Below, piece by piece: positions 35,853-44,582 of a stretch of 64,000 bases of DNA. The position numbers and the translations under genes were made by a program. The notes beneath the pieces were generated by a model, which was not told the DNA's origin, searched no databases, and was given only the letters and a program-made list of their open reading frames with translations. This DNA comes from Vibrio sp. SCSIO 43136 (GTDB taxonomy: Bacteria; Pseudomonadota; Gammaproteobacteria; Enterobacterales; Vibrionaceae): assembly GCF_023716565.1 (NCBI RefSeq), contig NZ_CP071849.1:930001-994000 (forward strand), written 5' to 3'. Position 1 is the first letter of the stretch, and every line of letters begins with the position of its first letter.

Positions 35853-36818
35853 ATGAAGGCTTGTTTTCTTGTTGCAGTAATGGTTCTGGTTACTGCCTGT
35901 ACCGATAGCAATGAGCTTGCTAAGCAAAAACTATCCATATCTCTTGGAGCTCAACCCAGCTCTTCGTTGGTTAAGCTTGCTATCGATTCTCGTCAATTTG
36001 ATAAACACGCCCTCACGGTGGAGCCGGACATTCATATCAGTGGCAAAGTCGCACTCAAAACGGCGATCAAAAACCAAGCTGCCCCGGATGTGTTGTTCGC
36101 TTCTAACATTGCGTTTCTCGCTAATCAACACTTACTGCCCGACTATCGTATCGTGGCCACCGTATTTGAATCAGATAACATTAATGCCCTATCCAGTCTC
36201 ACCTCGTTCAATGATCTTCATGCACTTGAAGGGAAGACGCTGTGTACACAATATTTGTCCGCTTTACATTTTTTCGGTCAGACCTTAGCTCAACGTAATG
36301 GAGTCAGAAACCTCGAATTCAAATATTTCAAACTGGGGGATTTAAACAAAAAAATGATTTCAGGCGAGTGTGATTTCATAACCACTCGTCAACCATTCAT
36401 TGAAGAGCTCTCTGCCTTAACCCAACGCCAACATGGCTTAGCCTTTTATCCAGGTACGTATTTGCAGTACGAGTTAATGTTAGTTCACAACCGAGTGAGC
36501 GATGCAATCATCGAACGGTTTATACTGGGACTGCTGGATACTGAAGAGTACTTAATAAAAACCATTTCAGAAGTAGAAAACGAACCTTGTCAATTTGACG
36601 ATATTTGCATCCTACATAACAAAGAGTTGCTGGCTCACAGTGTATTAGAGGTTTCCCTCTATCAAACACTGATCCCTTTGCTAGATCGCGAACTAGAGTG
36701 GCTAAAAAGAAAGGCTGAAGTACAAACGGAGTTGGTTAATACCCACCACCTATTTCGTACGTCTCCTTTGAGTAATGTGGCTCCGCATAGAATGACGGTG
36801 ATGTCATATGTCGATTAG
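35853..36818 (+). CDS. lipoprotein solute-binding protein (SsuA/THI5-NMT1-like), orphan
   Basis: 321 aa. A lipobox, LVTAC, gives a lipidated cysteine at 16. The mature region LSISLGAQPSSSLVKLAIDS, then ISGKVALKTAIKNQAAPDVL and LEGKTLCTQYLSALHFFGQ, fits the type 2 periplasmic fold used for sulfonate, nitrate or thiamine-precursor uptake. No permease or ATPase gene is near. Its last 11 bp overlap the start of a membrane GGDEF-EAL gene, so the two are translationally coupled. By analogy with the NspS-MbaA pair, this is probably the ligand receptor of that enzyme. The ligand is unknown. Confidence 0.8.
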   Translation: MKACFLVAVMVLVTACTDSNELAKQKLSISLGAQPSSSLVKLAIDSRQFDKHALTVEPDIHISGKVALKTAIKNQAAPDVLFASNIAFLANQHLLPDYRIVATVFESDNINALSSLTSFNDLHALEGKTLCTQYLSALHFFGQTLAQRNGVRNLEFKYFKLGDLNKKMISGECDFITTRQPFIEELSALTQRQHGLAFYPGTYLQYELMLVHNRVSDAIIERFILGLLDTEEYLIKTISEVENEPCQFDDICILHNKELLAHSVLEVSLYQTLIPLLDRELEWLKRKAEVQTELVNTHHLFRTSPLSNVAPHRMTVMSYVD

Positions 36819-38901
36819 TATCTCCCGCATACTCTTTCTTTTTTTAATCACTCTGATCATTTCATGTGCTGCCTTTGTAATGGTTGTGAGCGAGCAAGCG
36901 CGTGTTACCGTTCATAGCCATCAAATAGACAAGGCAGCGATTGAATTAAGCCACGAAGCTAGCCGTCTTAATTTGGTTATTTCAGACTATAACCAATCGA
37001 AATCAGTAGAAGCCTTAACTCGCTGGAAAAGAACCATATTGGCACTTGAACAGCATTATTACTCTCTGACTAATAACATAATGTTGCCTAATCTAACCGA
37101 TACTCGTCGATTTGAGTTGGATATCCGCAGAATAAATCAACAGTTTGAATTGCTGCAAACCGCCTACAATGATGAAGACAAAAAGTGGGCCACTATCAAT
37201 CTTACTACCTACACCCAAAACTTAGTCACACACGTCACCTATATCAGTGACCGCTCCAGGGTGATGAGTCTTGAGCGTACCGAGGCTTTAGGTAGAGCCA
37301 GCAACTTAATCATTGCTTTTACCCTGGCTGTCAGTCTAATGCTACTAATCTACTTGTACCGAATACTCGTGTTTCCGCTCAAAACGATTGTCAGACAACT
37401 CAAAGTTCTCAACTTAGGACGACATGACTGTGAGTTAACCAAGCCAAATGTCGAAGAATGGCATTTGCTTGCTACTGAACTGGATAGATTAAACCATCGG
37501 CTTAAAGACACCATGGTAAGTAAAGAACTGCTGCTTGAAGAAGTCGCCATGCGTAAAGAGGCTGAACAAAAGGCAAGAATTCTTGCGCAGAAAGATGCAT
37601 TGACAGGTCTACCAAATCGTCGCCATTTCCAAGATATGTTGGCAGAAATTCTTGAAAACGGCTCCCAAGCGTTTTATGTGCTGTTTTTTGACCTTGACCA
37701 TTTTAAGGATGTGAATGACAACTTAGGCCATTCAACAGGCGATTTATTGCTGGTAAGGGTCAGTCAGGCGATGCGCGATCATGTTGGAGAAAAAGATATG
37801 ATCGCCCGTTTGGGAGGTGATGAGTTTGCGGTGTTGCAGTTCACCAACTCCGACTCACAAGCGCTTAGGTTAGCGCAAGAGATTCAAATGGCGATATGCC
37901 AACCGATGGAATACGAAGAAACCCAGTTACGAGTCGGCTGCTCGATTGGTATTGCCCGCTACCCTGACCACGGGAAAAGCTCCAAATCTCTAATTTCAAG
38001 CGCAGATACTGCCATGTACTACGCAAAACGAAATCCAGCACTCACCGGGGGTATTACAATATATAGCGACGTCTTGGGGGATTTGAGCAAAAACCACTTC
38101 ACATTGAGTCATTCTGTTAAAAAAGCAATAGCGGAAGAACAGTTTGATGTCTGGTTCCAACCACAAGTGGATGTGAATAGTGGCAAGGTTCATGGGTTTG
38201 AAGCGCTATTACGATGGAAGAAACCCGACGGCACTTACGTAGGGCCGGACAAATTTATTCCACTATTAGAAGAATCTGGCGATATCATCCACGTTGGGAA
38301 AATGGTGTTTGATAGAGCCATTGACCTCTATCGGCAACTTAGCTTAAGAGGTCTTAACTACACTGTGTCCGTGAACGTATCAGCAATACAGCTAGAGCGC
38401 CCGGATTTCGTTGAGTATCTGTGCGACCGAATATTTAATCAAAACATGGAGCCTGCGAATTTTCCTCTGGAGTTAACAGAAACTGCAATTATTCGAAATG
38501 AAGCACAAATTATCGAGCACCTAAAACAACTTAAACGTGAGGGTTTTCAGATCCAGTTAGATGACTTTGGAACGGGCAATGCGTCACTTAATATTCTAAA
38601 GAAACTACCGTTTGACGTTTTAAAAATCGATAAATCGTTCACTCAAACAGCAACAAGCGAAGGCGCCGATCAATCGATAATTGAAGCCATTGTCACCATG
38701 TCAAAAAGCTTAAATTTTGATGTGGTGATTGAAGGAGTAGAAACCCAAAACCACCATCAGTTGGCTAAGAGTTATGAGATATCCTTTGCCCAAGGCTTCT
38801 ATTACGCCAGACCAATGCCACAAAAAAAATTGATCAAGTGGCTCAACAATTACCAGCCAAAATCAGATTGGGACCCACTTTCAGGAGCACAATCTATTTA
38901 G
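36808..38901 (+). CDS. membrane GGDEF-EAL c-di-GMP protein
   Basis: 697 aa. TM1 about residues 8-28, periplasmic helical region about 29-165, TM2 about 168-188, then a HAMP-like linker and coiled coil. GGDEF domain: DALTGLPNRRHF to RLGGDEFAVLQ (GGDEF at about 336-340); the I-site is lost (GEKD where RxxD is expected). EAL domain: FEALLRWKKPDG at about 464, DDFGTGNASLN and VIEGVETQ, so both active sites look intact. It may make or degrade c-di-GMP according to the overlapping upstream lipoprotein's ligand state. Confidence 0.93.
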   Translation: MSISISRILFLFLITLIISCAAFVMVVSEQARVTVHSHQIDKAAIELSHEASRLNLVISDYNQSKSVEALTRWKRTILALEQHYYSLTNNIMLPNLTDTRRFELDIRRINQQFELLQTAYNDEDKKWATINLTTYTQNLVTHVTYISDRSRVMSLERTEALGRASNLIIAFTLAVSLMLLIYLYRILVFPLKTIVRQLKVLNLGRHDCELTKPNVEEWHLLATELDRLNHRLKDTMVSKELLLEEVAMRKEAEQKARILAQKDALTGLPNRRHFQDMLAEILENGSQAFYVLFFDLDHFKDVNDNLGHSTGDLLLVRVSQAMRDHVGEKDMIARLGGDEFAVLQFTNSDSQALRLAQEIQMAICQPMEYEETQLRVGCSIGIARYPDHGKSSKSLISSADTAMYYAKRNPALTGGITIYSDVLGDLSKNHFTLSHSVKKAIAEEQFDVWFQPQVDVNSGKVHGFEALLRWKKPDGTYVGPDKFIPLLEESGDIIHVGKMVFDRAIDLYRQLSLRGLNYTVSVNVSAIQLERPDFVEYLCDRIFNQNMEPANFPLELTETAIIRNEAQIIEHLKQLKREGFQIQLDDFGTGNASLNILKKLPFDVLKIDKSFTQTATSEGADQSIIEAIVTMSKSLNFDVVIEGVETQNHHQLAKSYEISFAQGFYYARPMPQKKLIKWLNNYQPKSDWDPLSGAQSI

Positions 38902-39114
38902 CCCTGACTTCATCAGCTTGAACTGTTACAGAGCTATTCTCTGCCAACAGCCACAATGACACTACAAAATCATCTGGCAAACTGTTTCTAAATGCTATTT
39001 TCTGACTCAATTCGCATTATTTTCATGCAAATTCATACTTGTTTCATTTTAGCCCTATAATTTTTATCGTTGTACACACGCCAGTATTCAACAAACTCAT
39101 TATAGGGACAAACA

Positions 39115-40977
39115 ATGAAAAAAAGCCCATTGGCAATCGCGCTCCTGTCTGCAGTGGTAGCATCAGGTTGTGCGACACAGTCGTCAGATAACACACCATT
39201 TGATCTCACCATTTTGCACGTGAACGATCACCACTCTCACCTTGAACCATCGACGCAAAAACTTAAACTTGCGGGCAAATCAACTTACACAGAAGTGGGT
39301 GGGTTCCCGGCGCTAGTATCTGCGATGAATCAACGTGAAGCCGCAAATGAGAACGTGCTTAAACTGCACGCTGGCGATGCGATCTCTGGTACCTTGTACT
39401 ACGCACTATTTAAAGGTGAAGCAGACGCCGCCATGATGAATCACGGCTGTTTTGATGCATTCGCACTGGGTAACCATGAGTTCGATGATGGTGATGCAGG
39501 TCTTGCTCAATTCCTAGATTGGATGAATGAAGGTGAATGTTCGGCAAAAACTGAGGTTCTAGCCGCTAACGTTATCCCAGAGCAAGGTGTATCACCACTT
39601 GCGATGAACTCTGCTAACGACTACTTCAAGCCATATACCGTTAAGCAGTATGGCGATCATAAGATTGGTATTATTGGTATCGACATCGCTGATAAAACCA
39701 TGAACTCATCGAACCCAGACAAAACGACGCAGTTCTTGAACGAAGTAGAAACAGCACAGAAATACATTGACGAGTTGAAAGCGCAAGATATTTCTAAAAT
39801 CGTACTGTTAACTCACTATCAGTATTCTAATGACTTGCAACTTGCAGAAGCGCTGACGGATGTAGATGTAATCATCGGTGGTGATTCGCATACCCTTCTA
39901 GGTGATTTTGAAGCAGTTGGTCTAAAAGCTGACGGTCCATACCCAACGATGAGAACCAATAAAGATGGCGATCAAGTGTGTGTGGCACAAGCATGGCAAT
40001 ATTCACAAATCCTTGGCGAGCTTTCGGTTTCCTTCGACGCTGACGGCAAAGTAGCATCATGTAGTGGTACTCCACACCTACTCATTGGTTCAGAGTTCAA
40101 ACGTAAAGATGAAAACGGCAAGAAACAACGCCTAGAAGGTGAAGAGCTCGCAGCTGTGCTGGCAGATGTGAATGCACAACCAAACCTTGTGCAGGTAGCA
40201 CCAGATGCTGCAACTCAAAAAACACTGTCTGCATTTGCTCAAAAGCTTGATGTAATGAAAGGCCAAGAGATTGCACAATCTTCAGAACTGCTATGTTATG
40301 AGCGTGTTCCGGGCCAGCAAAAACACAATGGTGCTGACGGATGTGATACCCACACCAACCTACACGGCTCTCAAGTAGGTGATTTGGTCGCTCAAGCTTT
40401 CCTTGCTCAAACCAAGCGTGCGGACGTTGCGATCCAAAATGGTGGTGGTGCACGTGCTAACATCACCCAAGGCAAATTCACCGTTGCTGATGCAACCAAA
40501 GTACTGCCATTTAGCAATACCATGGTGAACCTAACCATGACTGGAGCTGAAGTGAAGCAGGTACTAAATGAAGCCGTAGACAAAGCTTACGCTGAGTATG
40601 TCGATAAAAGCGCTAAAGGCTCTGATGGTGCCTACCCTTACGCTGCAGGTATTCGCTACGATGTAGACTTCAACCGCCCTGCGGGCCAGCGTGTCCACAA
40701 CGTAGAAGTGAAAGCGAAAGGTGATGTTTCATGGTCAGCACTGAGTGATGATCGCGTACTTACCGTTGTGACTAATGACTACATTGCCGGTGGTAAAGAT
40801 GGTTACACAACCTTTGGCAAGATCTCTGCTGACGAGTCTAAGTACGAAAACACCTTGAAGCTATACACTGAAACCTTCATCGACTACGTAGCCGATCTGA
40901 CCAAGCGTGGCGAGAAGATTGAGCCAGTAGCCCAAGAAGACCGCAGTACACAGACTTTTACGCCAAAAGCAAAATAA
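39115..40977 (+). CDS. nadN: NadN-like 5'-nucleotidase/NAD nucleotidase lipoprotein
   Basis: 620 aa. A lipobox, VASGC, gives Cys-19. The metallophosphatase half has LTILHVNDHHSHLEP, LHAGDAISGTLY and LGNHEFDDGDAG, then GGDSHTLLGD; the substrate-binding half ends in an aromatic-rich region with YVADLTKRGE. The sequence after the first motif (VGGFPALVSAMNQRE, FKGEADAAMMNHG) is close to Haemophilus NadN and differs from UshA, so NAD or other nucleotide hydrolysis outside the inner membrane is the best call. It is transcribed alone and ends in a strong terminator. Confidence 0.85.
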   Translation: MKKSPLAIALLSAVVASGCATQSSDNTPFDLTILHVNDHHSHLEPSTQKLKLAGKSTYTEVGGFPALVSAMNQREAANENVLKLHAGDAISGTLYYALFKGEADAAMMNHGCFDAFALGNHEFDDGDAGLAQFLDWMNEGECSAKTEVLAANVIPEQGVSPLAMNSANDYFKPYTVKQYGDHKIGIIGIDIADKTMNSSNPDKTTQFLNEVETAQKYIDELKAQDISKIVLLTHYQYSNDLQLAEALTDVDVIIGGDSHTLLGDFEAVGLKADGPYPTMRTNKDGDQVCVAQAWQYSQILGELSVSFDADGKVASCSGTPHLLIGSEFKRKDENGKKQRLEGEELAAVLADVNAQPNLVQVAPDAATQKTLSAFAQKLDVMKGQEIAQSSELLCYERVPGQQKHNGADGCDTHTNLHGSQVGDLVAQAFLAQTKRADVAIQNGGGARANITQGKFTVADATKVLPFSNTMVNLTMTGAEVKQVLNEAVDKAYAEYVDKSAKGSDGAYPYAAGIRYDVDFNRPAGQRVHNVEVKAKGDVSWSALSDDRVLTVVTNDYIAGGKDGYTTFGKISADESKYENTLKLYTETFIDYVADLTKRGEKIEPVAQEDRSTQTFTPKAK

Positions 40978-41003
40978 GCAATTGATGTAATAGTCTTATT
41001 AGC

Positions 41004-41038
41004 AAAATGGCCAAGGATTTCTCCTTGGCCATTTTTTT
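41004..41038. terminator. strong terminator after the nucleotidase
   Basis: A 13-bp stem, AAAATGGCCAAGG with CCTTGGCCATTTT, then a T-run. The A-rich left flank also allows use by the convergent parvulin gene. Confidence 0.93.
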
Positions 41039-41044
41039 GTCTAT

Positions 41045-41061
41045 TAGGGCGTGTTGACCTA
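41045..41061. repeat. 17-bp repeat, copy 2
   Basis: Identical to 22963-22979 (TAGGGCGTGTTGACCTA) and likewise placed just 3' of a minus-strand gene. Confidence 0.6.
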
Positions 41062-41067
41062 GTTATA

Positions 41068-41346
41068 TCAGGTGCGGTAAAGAACCTTAACCACATGCCA
41101 CCCGAATTTGGTTTTCACCAAATGAGGGACCAGTGTTTCACCTTGAAAACAAACCTTATCGAATTGCGGCACCATCTGACCTTTGCGAAACTCTCCTAAA
41201 TCACCACCTTTTTTACCTGATGGGCAGGTCGAGTATTTTTTGGCTAGAGTTTGAAACTTTGCGCCTTTTTTGAGCTGTTTAATAATGTCTTCAGCTTGCT
41301 CTTTATGCTTCACCAAAATATGAAGCGCTGCTGCCGTTCTCGCCAT
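41068..41346 (-). CDS. ppiC: PpiC-type parvulin peptidyl-prolyl isomerase
   Basis: 92 aa, a single parvulin domain. Family sequence: [20 protein letters not shown] at the N-terminus, [20 protein letters not shown] in the middle, and FGWHVVKVL at the end, as in E. coli PpiC (93 aa). It is cytoplasmic, with no signal peptide. It catalyses cis-trans isomerisation of peptidyl-proline bonds. Transcribed alone. Confidence 0.95.
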   Translation of the reverse strand: MARTAAALHILVKHKEQAEDIIKQLKKGAKFQTLAKKYSTCPSGKKGGDLGEFRKGQMVPQFDKVCFQGETLVPHLVKTKFGWHVVKVLYRT

Positions 41347-41523
41347 GTTTAGCCTCGATTAACAATATTTTTGCGCAGTCTACCAAAACCACCATCATTT
41401 TCCATATTGATTCGCAATCTTACCGGTAACCAATGCGCTGTTTAGAAAAGCTTTCTCTAATAGAAGTTTGATCTGTCGCCATCCAAATTCGTGGCTTACA
41501 CTATACAATGATGTGAAATCTTT

Positions 41524-42444
41524 ATGTCGAGACTATCTATGAAAAGCAAAGCGAATCAATCGCAAGGCATGTTGATGTTTAAGCTCACGCTTAAACAAAG
41601 TTTTGCTATCGGCACTTTAAAGGTGCGCGAAATCGTGCCCTATGCCCGTACTACACAGATTCCTTATTCTCACCCCCATGTTATTGGCACAGTGCCGATC
41701 CGTGAGATCACTGTCCCTGTGATTGATATGGCGGCGGCAATTGGGTTTAGACCTATTGCGCCTGAGGAGTATGAAAACAGCTACCTTATTGTGACTGACT
41801 GCCTGCGCACTGTGGTTGCATTTATGGTACGCGACATAGAAAAGATTATTGAGTGTGACTGGCGTTCTATCGAGTCGACGCCCGATACGGCTGGACACCA
41901 CGTATTTGTTACGGGCATAACCCGCCACGAAGATCGCATTGTACAATTGCTAGACGTAGAGCTTCTGCTATCCAAAATCTACCCAGAAGAAGCTTCAGCG
42001 CAAATCCCTATTTTGACCGATGTGGAACGTGAACGCCTCAAACCATTGAGTATCCTGCTAGTGGACGATTCGTTAATCGCACGCAAACAACTTTCGGATG
42101 CGCTTGATAGCATTAACATCCCCTATCAGGTGTGCAAAAACGGCCAAGATGCTCTTGAGCTGATGCGTTCTGATGCTGAAAACCATAAGCCGATCGATAT
42201 TTTAGTCAGTGATATTGAGATGCCTGGACTCGATGGTTACGAGCTAGCATTTGAAGTACAGAATGATTCTAGCCTCAATCGTTCGTACCGCATTTTACAT
42301 ACGTCACTTTCAAGTGAGATTTGTATTGATCGAGCCCATCAAGTTGGTGCTCACGAAGCGCTGACCAAATTTAATGCCACTGAGCTGGTCAATGCGATGC
42401 TTAGAGGGGCAAAAATGCTTGAAGAGCAGACAGAGGCATTGTAG
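41524..42444 (+). CDS. cheV: CheV, chemotaxis coupling protein (CheW-REC fusion)
   Basis: 306 aa. Residues 10-165 form a CheW domain: TLKVREIVPYARTTQIPYSH, IREITVPVIDMAAAIG and HVFVTGITR, with R-I-V-Q-L-L-D-V-E. Residues 175-300 form a receiver domain: LLVDDSLIARKQL, the phospho-acceptor Asp in SDIEMPGLDGYE, and LTKF as the conserved Lys region. CheV couples methyl-accepting receptors to CheA and is phosphorylated to adapt. No receptor or che gene is near, so it probably joins a system elsewhere. A second ATG at 41539 is equally possible. Confidence 0.94.
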   Translation: MSRLSMKSKANQSQGMLMFKLTLKQSFAIGTLKVREIVPYARTTQIPYSHPHVIGTVPIREITVPVIDMAAAIGFRPIAPEEYENSYLIVTDCLRTVVAFMVRDIEKIIECDWRSIESTPDTAGHHVFVTGITRHEDRIVQLLDVELLLSKIYPEEASAQIPILTDVERERLKPLSILLVDDSLIARKQLSDALDSINIPYQVCKNGQDALELMRSDAENHKPIDILVSDIEMPGLDGYELAFEVQNDSSLNRSYRILHTSLSSEICIDRAHQVGAHEALTKFNATELVNAMLRGAKMLEEQTEAL

Positions 42445-42466
42445 CCAAACCTGTTACTGCTAAATA

Positions 42467-42498
42467 AAAAAGAGCCGCTATTGCGGCTCTTTGATTTT
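42467..42498. terminator. bidirectional terminator between cheV and hutZ
   Basis: AAAGAGCCGC paired with GCGGCTCTTT, with A- and T-rich flanks. Confidence 0.88.
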
Positions 42499-42510
42499 AA
42501 ACCAACCTTG

Positions 42511-43035
42511 TTAGCTGACTTTTTTATGCCCTTCTTGAAGGTGCACAAAGTCAACAAGGTCGTCACCAGATACTTGATAAGCCTGACCAAACCCTTTAAC
42601 AAATAAACCTTTAGAAGGCTTAAGTTGAAACATTTTAAAGTCTTCAAGCTGACTAAGACCATCAATGATCTCACCAAAGCGATCTTTCATTTGAGCGACA
42701 ACACCCACCCACAATTCAGTGTTACGCTCAACCATGGTAGCCGTTGTATCGAAAGTTAAGCGCTTACGAGCAAATAGTTGCTTTGATTCCCCTTCATCTT
42801 CAATCATCATAATTGAAACTTCAGGATTTGCTTGTAGATTGCGAGCGTGACGTGCAATTTCAGAGATAAGTACAAAGTACCCATTCTCGTTTTGCACGAA
42901 AGGTGCATAGCTTACGTTTGGGCGACCATCTGCATCTGTTGTAGCGAGTTGCAGTGTCTTGCACTCTGAACGAAATTCTTTAATTTCTGGACCAAGACGA
43001 CCTTGTAGGCGCTCTTGTTTGACACTCTGATCCAT
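42511..43035 (-). CDS. hutZ: HutZ, haem-degrading/utilisation protein
   Basis: 174 aa with a split-barrel FMN-like fold: EFRSECKTLQLATTDADGRP, then SYAPFVQNENGYFVLISEIA and RHARNLQANPEVSIMMIEDE. The C-terminal loop holds His-170 (EGHKKVS), the position of the haem-binding histidine reported for V. cholerae HutZ. It opens haem to release iron once HutX delivers it. AGGAG lies 7 bp before the ATG. It follows hutX on the same strand after 45 bp; both are probably read from the Fur-controlled promoter upstream. Confidence 0.93.
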   Translation of the reverse strand: MDQSVKQERLQGRLGPEIKEFRSECKTLQLATTDADGRPNVSYAPFVQNENGYFVLISEIARHARNLQANPEVSIMMIEDEGESKQLFARKRLTFDTTATMVERNTELWVGVVAQMKDRFGEIIDGLSQLEDFKMFQLKPSKGLFVKGFGQAYQVSGDDLVDFVHLQEGHKKVS

Positions 43036-43080
43036 GACTTTTTCTCCTGACTTTACTTATTTTTTTATTATTTACTTATG

Positions 43081-43584
43081 TTATTTGCTAAAGCTCTGCT
43101 TTAGTTGTTTAAACTTCTCAACCTGCTCTGGGATGAGGTTACGTTTTTTATCTCGACCGAGGTAGATCTTAAACATGCAGTCACCAGACTCAGTGTGGAA
43201 AGAAAAGTTATGGCTCTCTTTACCCATGAAATCTTTACTGATCAGAGCGATATTGGTAACAAGCTCCAGTCGCAAATGACCATGAAGCTCGCCCTCTTTA
43301 CCCATTAAGTTGTAATAGCCACGAGCGAGTTTACCTTTAGGAAACGGTGCTTTTACTTCAAAAATCGAACCGTGAGAATTGATAATTGTGGTTACGTTTC
43401 CCCAGTCGACTAGGCCTTCGAGTAGCGACTGTGCGTGCTCACCTGAAACTACAGTCACTATTTCTGTTGGCATCGCTTCCAAAACTTGCCACTCAGTGAC
43501 TCCAAGTTCGAGTGCTATGGTGCCAGGCAGTGACCCAGGTTCACGTTCTAATACTTCTTGTACTTTAGATTGTAAATTTTCCAT
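43081..43584 (-). CDS. hutX: HutX, haem carrier protein
   Basis: 167 aa. Sequence EREPGSLPGTIALELGVTEW then QVLEAMPTEIVTVVSG and NTHGSIFEVKAPFPKG-like SHGSIFEVKAPFPKG, with YYNLMGKEGELHGHLRLE, matches the ChuX/HutX family. HutX binds haem and passes it to HutZ in the cytoplasm. It is the first gene of hutXZ and is divergent from tonB. The hutW gene usually placed upstream of hutX in V. cholerae is not present. Confidence 0.92.
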   Translation of the reverse strand: MENLQSKVQEVLEREPGSLPGTIALELGVTEWQVLEAMPTEIVTVVSGEHAQSLLEGLVDWGNVTTIINSHGSIFEVKAPFPKGKLARGYYNLMGKEGELHGHLRLELVTNIALISKDFMGKESHNFSFHTESGDCMFKIYLGRDKKRNLIPEQVEKFKQLKQSFSK

Positions 43585-43650
43585 TCTTTTCTCTACAGCA
43601 TAGTTTTATGAGCGTTAAAAATTAGGGCTAAACGCCACTTTTCTTGCCGT

Positions 43651-43716
43651 ATGATATGCGCCTCAAAACTTTGTTGCAAATGATAATTGATATTATTCGT
43701 GTTTTGGATTTAAAAT
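43651..43716. promoter_or_regulatory. divergent promoters for hutXZ and tonB-exbBD-hutBCD
   Basis: Minus strand: TTGCAA (43674-43679) and TATCAT (complement of 43651-43656), spacer 17. Plus strand: TTGATA (43687-43692) and TAAAAT (43711-43716), spacer 18. The Fur-like box overlaps both -35 regions, so repression should be joint. Confidence 0.6.
43679..43697. promoter_or_regulatory. Fur box
   Basis: AATGATAATTGATATTATT closely resembles the 19-bp Fur consensus with its GATAAT-like hexamers. Its position between hutX and tonB fits iron repression of both units. Confidence 0.7.
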
Positions 43717-43755
43717 ACAGCCCAACATCCGATATAACACTTAATGGAGTAAGCT

Positions 43756-44580
43756 GTGGACACGCCACGTTATGTCATTGCCGGAGGGTTATCCCTCGTT
43801 ATTCATGTCATTGCCCTATTGAGTGTGCCTGAGCACAAAGCCGTTGCCATGCCTGCTGGCAGCAACACATCGATTGTCTCTATTAACCTTGTAGCGAGTC
43901 CGCAACCTAAAACGTCTCAATCTGCAAGTGCACCTGAACCTGCACCGACTAAAGACAGTACTCCTGAACCGGTTGAACAAGTTGCTGATACACCTCCTAA
44001 AGTAGCGACTCCAGAGCCGCAGCAAGAGCGTGTTGAAAAACAAAGCACCCCGGTAAAGAAAAAGGCAGTCACCCCAGAGAAAAAAGTCGTGGCGCAAAAA
44101 CCAAAGCCTGCCCCACGAAAAGTGACCAAGAAAAAAACGAATGAAGAACCCAAGCCTACAACTAAAAAGCAAGCTAAACCCAAGCCAGAGCCGAAGAAAT
44201 TAGAGAAACCAAAATCTGTGGCAAAAAAAGATGACACTAATGTTCCCAAAACTGAGGAAACGCCAGTTACTCATGCCCAGTCGGGAGCAAATGCCAAAAA
44301 TCCAGTGGTCGAAAACCCTGAATTTAAAACTCGTCCGGTACAACCCAACTACCCTCGCCTAGCACGCAAACGTGGCATTGAAGGTGTGGCAACTTATGAA
44401 ATCTGGCTGGACGAAGATGGTAGACAGATCAAGCAAGTATTAATGGATTCATCGGGTACAAAAATGCTCGATAAAGCCGCATTAAAAGCCATCAAGCAAT
44501 GGCAATTTTCACCACATCAAATTAATGGGATTTCAGTAGCACACCGTGTGCTTATCCCAGTTCGTTTCTCCTTGGATTAA
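43756..44580 (+). CDS. tonB: TonB energy transducer (TonB1-type, haem-linked)
   Basis: 274 aa from GTG at 43756, with GGAG 6 bp upstream. One N-terminal membrane anchor (about residues 6-23), a long Pro/Lys/Glu periplasmic spacer (about 50-190, with TPEPVEQ and PKPEPKK runs), and a C-terminal domain PVQPNYPRLARKRGIEGVAT ending in VLIPVRFSLD. It transfers proton-motive energy from ExbB-ExbD to outer-membrane receptors. First gene of the six-gene operon. The spacer is long enough to span the periplasm. No haem receptor gene lies in the window. Confidence 0.94.
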   Translation: MDTPRYVIAGGLSLVIHVIALLSVPEHKAVAMPAGSNTSIVSINLVASPQPKTSQSASAPEPAPTKDSTPEPVEQVADTPPKVATPEPQQERVEKQSTPVKKKAVTPEKKVVAQKPKPAPRKVTKKKTNEEPKPTTKKQAKPKPEPKKLEKPKSVAKKDDTNVPKTEETPVTHAQSGANAKNPVVENPEFKTRPVQPNYPRLARKRGIEGVATYEIWLDEDGRQIKQVLMDSSGTKMLDKAALKAIKQWQFSPHQINGISVAHRVLIPVRFSLD

Positions 44581-44582
44581 AT

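Noticed and set aside
43816..44249. Two long minus-strand ORFs inside tonB
   Set aside because: They are a by-product of the Pro/Lys repeats of TonB (giving Gly, Phe and Arg runs in reverse), with no start signals and no family features.
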